NCBI GenBank assembly: GCA_050260775.1
Contig: JBLNCP010000036.1
Location: forward strand, 124,001 to 188,000
Direction of reading: 5' to 3'
Source of the DNA: CALABS01 sp050260775
GTDB lineage: Bacteria; Pseudomonadota; Alphaproteobacteria; Rhodospirillales; Magnetospirillaceae
Length of the DNA: 64,000 nucleotides
The notes under the pieces were generated by a model. The model did not search any database, was not told where the DNA came from, and worked only from the letters and a program-made list of their open reading frames with translations. This document shows positions 57,930 to 64,000 of this stretch, piece after piece. Position 1 is the first letter of the stretch. Every line of letters begins with the position of its first letter. Made by a program: the position numbers and the translations under genes.

Positions 57930-58253
57930 GGCGCGCTCCTGCTGACTCGTCGCAAGAACAGACACCTGTGCCGCCGCCCGAGAGCGATCAAGACGGCCCC
58001 GCCTTTCGCCGATGGCCGCACCCGATTGGGGTGTCATTCAACTTGCGCGCGCCACCGCACCAGGTTGAATGAAATGCCCGATGATTGCGCCGCAAATGAA
58101 GGACGCCCCGGTTACGGTCAAAGCCCCCATCCGGCCGGGCCGCATCGAAGGGAATGCCGCCACCGCCGACCTGCATATGACTTGGGAATTATTCCATTCG
58201 ACCGCAAGCATCCCTAGCATAGACCGTCCTATGGCTTTGCTGGAGCGCCCCCC
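57930..58253. other. Divergent fabI / 104-aa gene control region
   Basis: No gene is visible in these 324 bases. They hold a spaced perfect inverted repeat (58034-58072) and, further right, a lower-GC stretch with GGAATTATTCC and CATAGACC that could be promoter DNA for the gene at 58254. I could not fix a -35/-10 pair with confidence. Confidence 0.5.
58034..58072. promoter_or_regulatory. Spaced nine-base inverted repeat upstream of fabI
   Basis: TCATTCAAC (58034-58042) and GTTGAATGA (58064-58072) are perfect complements with centres 30 bases apart, close to three helical turns. This suits a dimer-of-dimers regulator. It matches no fatty acid regulator box that I know. Confidence 0.4.
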
Positions 58254-58568
58254 ATGCTTGCCAACACCTGCCGACCCTTCGCCCCGATGCGGGCCGCCGT
58301 CCAGGCCCTGCGCGCCGCCGACGACGCCGAGACCATCGTGGCCGAAGCCCAACGCATGCGTGCCACCGCCGCCTCGCTGTGCGACAGCGTGGTGATCCTG
58401 CTCAACGTCGCCGCCGCCGACCCCACGGCGGGGGCCGTCTTCACCCCCGAGGCCCCCACCCTGCCGGTCGAAGCCCTCCGCGCCGGCCGCGACGCCCTGC
58501 TCGACAACCTCCGCCGCGGCTGCCTCTACTGCGGGGGCGCCTCACCGTTCGCGTGGACGGTGCAGTAG
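58254..58568 (+). CDS. Hypothetical protein, 104 aa
   Basis: I do not recognise this 104-residue protein. It is Ala-rich and helical (ALRAADDAETIVAEAQRMRA), has no signal peptide or membrane helix, and ends with a Cys-x2-Cys pair in GCLYCGGASPFAW. A ribosome site (GGAG) lies at good distance before the ATG. Codon use is GC-rich like its neighbours. It is divergent from fabI and precedes the large sensor kinase by 67 bases on the same strand. The Cys pair could bind metal, but a single pair would need a dimer. Confidence 0.6.
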   Translation: MLANTCRPFAPMRAAVQALRAADDAETIVAEAQRMRATAASLCDSVVILLNVAAADPTAGAVFTPEAPTLPVEALRAGRDALLDNLRRGCLYCGGASPFAWTVQ

Positions 58569-58635
58569 GAAGTCTCGGCCCACAACCACGACTTTCCGGA
58601 TACGGGGTTCCTATCCCGATGCCCCGTCGCTTGCT

Positions 58636-61539
58636 ATGATGCCCCAAGCATGCGTGTTGGGTGTTGCGATGCAGGACGGGGGCGCTGGGGTGAAGAGGAT
58701 CGACGGTGGCGATGGCGGCCGCGCCCCGACCATTCGTTCGAAGCTGGCGATGCTGGTGGTAGCGTGCCTGACCCCGGCGTTTGTCGCCACCACCCTGCTG
58801 CTGTATTCCGCCTACGAGCGCGAGCGCTCCCAGCTCGAACGGGAAGAGCTCCAGGCCGTGCGCGCTCTCGCCTTGCTGGTCGACCGCCATCTCGCCAGCG
58901 TGCTGGCCGAGGCGCAGGTGCTGGCGAGCTCGCCCCATCTGCAGACCGGCGACCTCGCGGCATTCCATGCGCAGGCGCGTGCGGTCCTGCACGACCGCAT
59001 CGGCACCATCGTGGTCCTGAGCGACGCCAGCGGTCAGCAATTGGTCAACACGGTGCGGCCCTTCGGCGACGCGCTCGCCACCCATGGCAATCCCCAGCAA
59101 TTGCGCCGGGTCTTCGACACCGGCCGGCCGGTGATCTCCGACCTGTTCATCGGCGGGGTGCTGCACCGCCCCGTCCTCGCCGTCGGCGTGCCGGTCTTCC
59201 GGGACGGCAAAGTGGTCTACGACCTCAGCATCGGCATTCTGCCCGAGAGCCTGGGCGTCCTGTGGGAGCAGCAGCGGCTGCCGCCCGACTGGATCGCCGC
59301 GGTGTTCGATACCCAGGGGAGCATCGTCACCCGCACCCATGAATCCGAGAAATACCTCGGGAAGAAGGGAACTCCGATCCTGGTCGAACGGATGCGGGCG
59401 AGCGAGGAGGGGCTGTCCGTCAACAACACGCTTGAAGGAATGCCGGTGCTGGGCGCCTTCAGCCGGTCGCGGATTTCGCAATGGTCGGTCGCCATCGGCG
59501 TGCCCACCGATGTCCTTTTCGGCCCCCTGCGCCGGTCCCTGATGCTGTTCGGCACCCTGGTGGCCGCCTTGATCGCCACCGGAGTGGGGTTGGCATGGAT
59601 CATCGGCGGCCGGATCGCCGGTGCGGTGCGAGCCCTGACCGAGCCCGCCTTGGCTCTAGGCTCGGGCGCCCCTGTCGTCGTTCCGCCGTTGCACCTGAAG
59701 GAGGCCGACGAGGTTGCCCGCGCCCTCCGGGCCGCCAGCGACCTGCTGCGGCAGCGGACGGCCGAGCGGGACCATGCCAAGGAGGGCAAGCAACTGCTTC
59801 AGGCCCGCCTGCGCCTGGCCGACCTCTCGACCGCGCAATCCCTGCACGACCTGCTGGTCGCCACCTTGGACGAGGCGTGCACCCTGACCGGGGCGGAGAT
59901 CGGCTTCTATCATTTCGTGCTGTCGGACCAGAACACCCTGTCGCTCCAGGCGTGGTCGACCCGGACCACCCACGAATTCTGCAGCGCCGTGGCAGAGTCG
60001 CAGCATTACGACGTCGCCCAGGCCGGCGTCTGGGCCGAGGCCGTCCGCCAGAAGGCATCGGTCGTCTACAACGACTATCCCAGCATGCCGGAGCGCCGAG
60101 GCTTGCCCGAGGGCCACGCCGAGGTGCGCCGCCTGATGTCGGTGCCGATCATGCGGGACGGGCGGGTCATGGCGGTGATCGGCGTCGGCAACAAGGCCGA
60201 GCCGTTCGACCAGCGCGATCTCGAAGTGGTGGAGGCCCTGGCCGGCATGGCCTGGGATCTCGCCGAGCGCAAGCGCGCCGAAAACGCCCTGGCCGAACGC
60301 ACCCAGCTGGTGCAGCGCCGCTATGAAAGCCTGCGCGCCCTCAACGACATCGCCGCCCTGGCCCCGGCCGGCGCCGACGAGCAGCTGACCCGCGCCCTGG
60401 TCCTGGGCGCCAAGCATCTGGGCCTGCCCCTGGGCATCATCAGCCGGATCGAGGGCGAGACCTACACCATCCTCGACCATTGTGCCCCGGACGGCGCCGG
60501 CCTGAGCGACGGACAGGTCTTCGCGCTGGGCAGCACCTACTGTTCCCTCACCCTGCAGGCCAAGGACGTGGTCGCCATCCCGCACATGGGCCGGTCGGCC
60601 TTTGCCGGGCATCCCTGTTATCGGGAGTTCCAACTGGAAGCCTATATCGGGGCGCCGATCATGGTGGGCGGCACCCCCTACGGCACCGTCAATTTCTCGT
60701 CGCCGACCCCCTATGACCGTGCCTTCGACGACGGCGACGCCGAATTCATGCGCCTGCTGGCCCGGTGGGTCAGCAGCGTGATCGAGCGCCAGCTCGCCCA
60801 ATCGCAGATCACCCTGGCCCGCGACGCCGCCGAAGAGCGCGCCAAGGAGTTGGCGGTCTCCAACAACGATCTCGAACAGTTCGCCTACGTGGCCTCGCAC
60901 GATCTGCGCGAGCCGCTGCGCATGGTCAACAGCTACCTGGCGCTGATCGAACGCCGCTACGCCGACAAGCTGGACGAGGACGGGCGCGAGTTCATCGGCT
61001 ATGCCCGCAACGGCGCGCTGCGGATGAACCGCCTCATCCTCGACCTGCTCGAATACGCCCGCGTCGGCCGCCACGGCGAGGCCCCCGAGCCGGTCCCCCT
61101 GGCCGAGGCCGCCGCCGAGGCGCTGCGGAACCTGCAGGCGTCCGCCGAGGCGGTCGGCGCCACGGTCGTCATCGCCCCGACCCAGGCGACGGCGACCGGC
61201 AACCGCGCCGAGATGGTGCGTCTGTTCCAGAACCTGATCGGCAACGCCATCAAGTACCGCGCCGCCGACCGCGCGCCCCGCATCGAGGTCGACTGGCAGG
61301 CCGCCGACGACCGCTGGATCGTCACGGTGAAGGACAACGGTATCGGCATCCCCCCCGAATTCCGCCGCGACATCTTCAAGATCTTCAAGCGCCTGCATAC
61401 CGCCCAGCAGTACGAGGGCACCGGCATCGGCCTGGCCGTCTGCGAAAAGATCGTCAAGAACCTGGGCGGCGAGATCTGGGTCGACCCTGGCCCCACCGAA
61501 GGCACCGCCTTCCGCTTCACCGTCCCGGCGGCTGCGTAG
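58636..61539 (+). CDS. Sensor histidine kinase with Cache-like and two GAF domains
   Basis: This protein has up to 967 residues. A first membrane helix lies at about 38-58, then a periplasmic double-Cache-like domain (VVLSDASGQQLVNTVRPFGD, DLSIGILPESLG) and a second helix near 300-320. HAMP-like sequence, two GAF domains (GAEIGFYHFVLSDQNTLSLQ; LGIISRIEGETYTILD) and a phytochrome-type kinase core follow. The core has ASHDLREPLRMVNSY, NLIGNAIKYRAAD, DNGIGIP and GTGIGLAVC. GAF two has Cys-containing HPCYREFQLEAYIGAPI. A GTG at 58690 with GGACGGGGG in front is an alternative start that trims 18 residues. No partner regulator is adjacent. Confidence 0.83.
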   Translation: MMPQACVLGVAMQDGGAGVKRIDGGDGGRAPTIRSKLAMLVVACLTPAFVATTLLLYSAYERERSQLEREELQAVRALALLVDRHLASVLAEAQVLASSPHLQTGDLAAFHAQARAVLHDRIGTIVVLSDASGQQLVNTVRPFGDALATHGNPQQLRRVFDTGRPVISDLFIGGVLHRPVLAVGVPVFRDGKVVYDLSIGILPESLGVLWEQQRLPPDWIAAVFDTQGSIVTRTHESEKYLGKKGTPILVERMRASEEGLSVNNTLEGMPVLGAFSRSRISQWSVAIGVPTDVLFGPLRRSLMLFGTLVAALIATGVGLAWIIGGRIAGAVRALTEPALALGSGAPVVVPPLHLKEADEVARALRAASDLLRQRTAERDHAKEGKQLLQARLRLADLSTAQSLHDLLVATLDEACTLTGAEIGFYHFVLSDQNTLSLQAWSTRTTHEFCSAVAESQHYDVAQAGVWAEAVRQKASVVYNDYPSMPERRGLPEGHAEVRRLMSVPIMRDGRVMAVIGVGNKAEPFDQRDLEVVEALAGMAWDLAERKRAENALAERTQLVQRRYESLRALNDIAALAPAGADEQLTRALVLGAKHLGLPLGIISRIEGETYTILDHCAPDGAGLSDGQVFALGSTYCSLTLQAKDVVAIPHMGRSAFAGHPCYREFQLEAYIGAPIMVGGTPYGTVNFSSPTPYDRAFDDGDAEFMRLLARWVSSVIERQLAQSQITLARDAAEERAKELAVSNNDLEQFAYVASHDLREPLRMVNSYLALIERRYADKLDEDGREFIGYARNGALRMNRLILDLLEYARVGRHGEAPEPVPLAEAAAEALRNLQASAEAVGATVVIAPTQATATGNRAEMVRLFQNLIGNAIKYRAADRAPRIEVDWQAADDRWIVTVKDNGIGIPPEFRRDIFKIFKRLHTAQQYEGTGIGLAVCEKIVKNLGGEIWVDPGPTEGTAFRFTVPAAA

Positions 61540-61631
61540 CTACCGACCGCCCCCGCGGCGGGGCGCAAGGCCAAGCCAGACGAACAGCCACAGCCAGCCG
61601 CTTCTCAGCCCACCGGCATAAGTACTAATGA

Positions 61632-61659
61632 TTGAACATCAGCCGCATTATTATATAGT
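61632..61659 (+). promoter_or_regulatory. Candidate promoter of the AT-rich orphan gene
   Basis: TTGAAC (61632-61637) and TATAGT (61654-61659) are 16 bases apart in an AT-rich stretch. The start point would be near 61666, which supports the ATG at 61697 and excludes the ATG at 61628. Confidence 0.5.
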
Positions 61660-61696
61660 ATATGTGCAGCCATCGATGGACGGGGGGAGGCAGGGA

Positions 61697-62068
61697 ATGG
61701 AAAAAGTTCTGCGCACAATAAATGTGGTCCTGCTAAACAACTGGGATTTCCCAGTCGATGTGCACGTCGTTAGGCACAGAAATGATGGAATAGGTGACTG
61801 GGAGATATCCCCCAGACGCATTGAAGCAAGGCAAACATACCAATGCCCACTTACGACTTACCAGACAGGACCTCTCTCCGCGCGGGATTTTTGGTATATT
61901 AAATGGACAAATTTAATATCGAATAACTCTTTCGATAATGACCAAGGGTTTGATTGTAGCGCAGAGCCCGAAGACCAGAACGGGACGATGAAATTAGTAA
62001 TTGGCAATGTGTTTTCCATCGACTTCCCACGATCGACGGGGTGTCACGAGCCGTGGAAGGGAGCTTAG
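61697..62068 (+). CDS. AT-rich orphan protein, 123 aa
   Basis: I do not recognise this protein. It has 123 residues beginning MEKVLRTINVVLLNNWDFPV and looks like an all-beta domain rich in Asn, Asp and Trp (DFWYIKWTNLISNNS), with Cys in TYQCPL, GFDCSAE and TGCHEPW. There is no signal peptide. The base and codon use differ sharply from the window: ATA, TTA, AAA and AAT codons are common. GGGGGGAGG precedes the ATG at 61697 and a promoter fits just before it. It lies next to the 3' end of tRNA-Phe. These are signs of recent transfer. Confidence 0.65.
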   Translation: MEKVLRTINVVLLNNWDFPVDVHVVRHRNDGIGDWEISPRRIEARQTYQCPLTTYQTGPLSARDFWYIKWTNLISNNSFDNDQGFDCSAEPEDQNGTMKLVIGNVFSIDFPRSTGCHEPWKGA

Positions 62069-62190
62069 TGGAACTGCGCCCCTGCCGCTCCGACCGGCGG
62101 CTTGAGCCTTGGGAATGTTCAAGCCCATGGGGCACCAGCCAGGGCTCGCCTGTTGTGCTGAGAGAGAACTTTTGAGGAGACAGAAATGGA

Positions 62191-62223
62191 AAGCCCCCGA
62201 AAGGTGTTACCTTTCAGGGGCTT
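62191..62223 (-). terminator. Terminator of tRNA-Phe
   Basis: Reading on the minus strand, AAGCCCC, one mismatch, GAAAGGT, loop AAC, then the complementary arm ending GGGGCTTTCC form a strong hairpin five bases after the tRNA CCA end. Confidence 0.75.
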
Positions 62224-62227
62224 AGAA

Positions 62228-62303
62228 TGGTGCCCAGGGCCGGAATCGAACCAGCGACACTGCGATTTTCAGTCGCATGCTCTACCAACTGAGCTACCTG
62301 GGC
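62228..62303 (-). tRNA. tRNA-Phe (GAA)
   Basis: The minus strand gives a 76-base cloverleaf. Its acceptor stem GCCCAGG pairs with CCTGGGC, followed by A and an encoded CCA. The D arm is GCTCAGTTGGTAGAGC, the anticodon stem-loop GCGACTGAAAATCGC with anticodon GAA, and the T arm has GGTTCGATTCC. All stems pair. It lies downstream of yacG on the same strand. Confidence 0.97.
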
Positions 62304-62380
62304 ACGGCCGCTAGCGGCGAAGAGGAGGCGCTTATATCGGGTTTCCCACGCCGTGGCAAGAGCCGAAAAACGGCCCGGTT

Positions 62381-62578
62381 TCACTCCGGCTTGGTGTCGT
62401 CATCCGGGGTCTCGTCGGTCTCGACCTTGTAGACGCCGCCCAGCCAGCGGTGGAGGTCGACATCGGCGCAGCGGGCCGAGCAGAAGGGGGCGTATTTCCG
62501 TTCGGCCGGCTTGCCGCAGACCGGACAGGGGCGGTTGGTATTGGCGGGCTTGCCCGGGGGCAGATCGGCGGGGGGCAC
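62381..62578 (-). CDS. yacG: Zinc-ribbon protein YacG (DNA gyrase inhibitor)
   Basis: This 65-residue protein has the YacG zinc site Cys18, Cys21, Cys33 and Cys37 (RPCPVCGKPAERKYAPFCS, then RCADVDLHRWLGG) and an acidic tail. YacG of Escherichia coli binds and inhibits DNA gyrase; that role is assumed by homology here. It starts directly after the ribonuclease gene stop on the same strand, as in many alphaproteobacteria where maf, rng and yacG are neighbours. The size is normal for the family. Confidence 0.92.
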   Translation of the reverse strand: MPPADLPPGKPANTNRPCPVCGKPAERKYAPFCSARCADVDLHRWLGGVYKVETDETPDDDTKPE

Positions 62579-62579
62579 G

Positions 62580-63863
62580 TCAGGTCACCTCTTCGATAAG
62601 GAAATCCTCGGGCTCGCGGCCCGGTTCCGGGCGAAGCGCCAGCGGCCGGCCGATGCGGGCCGAGGCCTCGGCCACCGCCTCGGGGCGGGCGGCCAGCGCC
62701 GCCGCCACCCGCGGCGCCACCACCAGCGCCAGCGCCCGCCCGGGCCGATGGGCCGCCTCGGCGACGGCCCGGCGCAACGCCGCCAGGGCCGCGGCCTCCG
62801 GCGCCAGCCCCACGCCGCGATCCAGCATCAGGTCGGCCAGCGACGGGCCGCGGCGCTCGCGGGTGAGCTCGACCAGGCCCAGCGGGGTCACCCCGAAAAC
62901 ATGGGTGGGCACCGGGTCGGACGCCACCGCCCGCTTCAGGTCGTCGGCGAGGCGCTGCACGGCCCGGCGGTCACCGATCGAGACGAAATCGATCACCACC
63001 TGGCCGCCGATGCGCCGCAGCCGGAGGGCGTCGGCGATCGCCGCCACCGCCGCCCGGTTGGCGTCGGCCTGGGCGGCCGCCCCCGAATCCACGTCGATGG
63101 CGGTGAGCGCGGTGACCTCGTCGATGGTCAGGCGCCCGCCGCCGGGCAGATCGACGGTGGGCGACAGGGCCTCGGCGAAGGCGTCCTCGGCCGCCGCAAC
63201 CGTGCCGGCCGCGAAGCAGGCGAGGTCGCCGAGGCGGTGACGGGCGGCGGCGAAGGCGGCGCGGTCGTCGAACACTACGCGCTCCACCGCCGGATTGTCG
63301 GCCAGCATCAACGTCACCGCGTCGGGGCGCCAGACCAGGGCCGGGGCGGCCACCGCCTTGCGCCGGTCCTCGATCACCGCCCAGTTGGCGCGCAGACCCG
63401 CAAGGTCCGCGGCCAGCGCCTCGTCGGAGGCGGCAGGGGCGGCCGGGCGCAAGGTGGCCCCGTCGCCGTCAACGAGGAAGCGCTGGCAGCGCTCCAGGTG
63501 GGCGGCCAGGGCCTTGGGCGCGCGCAGCCCCTTGCGGAAGCCGGTGTAGGAAAAGAAGCGACCGGGGATGCGGATGTCGGCGGTCAGGCGCGGTCCCTTG
63601 CCCGGCCGCGATTCGGCCTGGACCTGAACCAGGATGGCCTGGCCGACCGTGCGCCCCCCTGCCCCCTTGAGCACGCCGGGTCGGTCACGCCCGATATCGA
63701 CGAAGCAGGCGTCCAGGCGTGTCGCCACCTCGACGACGCGGCCCATGAACACGGCGCCGGCGGCCAGGGTGGGACGGTCGACCGCCAGTTCCACCACACG
63801 CCCGTCGGCGACGAGCGCCAGCCGGCTTTCCCCGGGCCCCCAGCTACAGAGGATTTCGGCCAT
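62580..63863 (-). CDS. rng: Ribonuclease G/E-family endoribonuclease
   Basis: This 427-residue protein is of the RNase G/E family, which cuts single-stranded RNA in rRNA maturation and mRNA decay. It has the S1-like start (GAVFMGRVVEVATRLDACFV), the DNase I-like catalytic part with Asp in TAIDVDSG and IGGQVVIDFVSI, and RERRGPSLADLML near the end. There is no long E-type C-terminal scaffold and the Cys-x2-Cys zinc link is not seen. It is short even for RNase G, so it is a compact second paralogue rather than the main RNase E. Its start overlaps the maf end by 20 bases. Confidence 0.85.
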   Translation of the reverse strand: MAEILCSWGPGESRLALVADGRVVELAVDRPTLAAGAVFMGRVVEVATRLDACFVDIGRDRPGVLKGAGGRTVGQAILVQVQAESRPGKGPRLTADIRIPGRFFSYTGFRKGLRAPKALAAHLERCQRFLVDGDGATLRPAAPAASDEALAADLAGLRANWAVIEDRRKAVAAPALVWRPDAVTLMLADNPAVERVVFDDRAAFAAARHRLGDLACFAAGTVAAAEDAFAEALSPTVDLPGGGRLTIDEVTALTAIDVDSGAAAQADANRAAVAAIADALRLRRIGGQVVIDFVSIGDRRAVQRLADDLKRAVASDPVPTHVFGVTPLGLVELTRERRGPSLADLMLDRGVGLAPEAAALAALRRAVAEAAHRPGRALALVVAPRVAAALAARPEAVAEASARIGRPLALRPEPGREPEDFLIEEVT

Positions 63864-64000
63864 GGAAGCCCAGGCCCTTCAGCAGATTCCCGGTCTCGTG
63901 CAGCGGCAACCCGACCACGTTGGAATACGAGCCGCTGATGTTGCTGACGTAGAGGGCGGCGAGGCCCTGGATGGCGTAGCCGCCGGCCTTGCCGTGCCAC
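63844..64000 (-). CDS. maf: Maf-family nucleotide pyrophosphatase, C-terminal part
   Basis: This is the end of a Maf protein, a house-cleaning nucleoside triphosphate pyrophosphatase. The frame runs out of the window at 64000. The visible 51 residues begin WHGKAGGYAIQGLAALYVSN and contain ISGSYSNVVGLPLHET, the conserved C-terminal Maf signature, before the stop at 63844-63846. It overlaps the ribonuclease gene by 20 bases, so the two are coupled. The catalytic N-terminal SxSPRR region lies outside the window. Confidence 0.9.
   Translation of the reverse strand, partial: WHGKAGGYAIQGLAALYVSNISGSYSNVVGLPLHETGNLLKGLGFHGRNPL

Noticed and set aside
61628..61696. Upstream ATG for the orphan gene
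   Set aside because: It lies before the predicted transcription start and at the -35 element, without a ribosome site. The ATG at 61697 has a strong one.

Overview
The window is GC-rich DNA from what looks like an alphaproteobacterium of the Rhodospirillales. A Magnetospirillum/Phaeospirillum-type genome is my best guess; the species cannot be named from this sequence. The reasons are a form II RuBisCO (cbbM) followed by phosphoribulokinase, a norCBQD nitric oxide reductase cluster with an NsrR-type repressor, polyhydroxyalkanoate genes with a PhaR-like operator, the maf-rng-yacG-tRNA-Phe order, and very many sensor kinases. No magnetosome, phage, transposase, CRISPR or rRNA genes were seen.

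Layout. 0-10.3 kb: the pyrE end, an unknown protein, an isochorismatase/hydrolase pair, a DEAD-box helicase with a nearly leaderless start, an Lrp-type sensor domain, a cupin, then membrane proteins (DUF4010, SemiSWEET, LrgAB, SpmAB-like, TerC). 10.3-17.3 kb: a GntR regulator, a three-gene type I secretion system, a protein with a pseudo-receiver, and nsrR. 17.6-24.6 kb: a NIT-domain sensor kinase, then a minus-strand operon joining a Sel1-repeat protein, a di-heme peroxidase, an orphan GspF and a GspH-like pseudopilin. 24.7-31.3 kb: hemN, a SulP transporter, cbbM, cbbP, and a repeat-rich gap with three tandem hairpin pairs whose stems covary. 31.3-38.5 kb: five two-component proteins. 38.6-43.5 kb: Nudix, a 48-residue microprotein, an HhH protein, and a penicillin acylase/GH3 synthetase pair. 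43.5-48.2 kb: norD, norQ, norB, norC (all minus strand). 48.5-54.3 kb: small secreted proteins, a degenerate aldolase-Dabb fusion, a degenerate hemerythrin, an alcohol dehydrogenase and a CHASE kinase pair. 54.3-58 kb: PHA synthesis genes and fabI. 58-64 kb: a large sensor kinase, an AT-rich orphan, tRNA-Phe, yacG, rng and the maf end.

How they fit together. The genes suggest a metabolically flexible, microaerobic or denitrifying bacterium. It can fix CO2 (cbbM/cbbP, possibly with bicarbonate uptake by the SulP protein), make heme without oxygen (hemN), remove NO (norCBQD, NsrR), and store carbon as PHA. Candidate regulatory sites were read by eye: inverted repeats before nsrR, an FNR-like box and a palindrome before norC, and a PhaR-type palindrome in the pha region.

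The most unusual items are the covarying tandem hairpins at 30983-31246, the acyl-amide synthetase/acyl-amide hydrolase pair at 39761-43476, the di-heme peroxidase/GspF/GspH operon at 20048-24570, and the hemerythrin with two ligands lost and a Cys cluster gained at 50502-50924.
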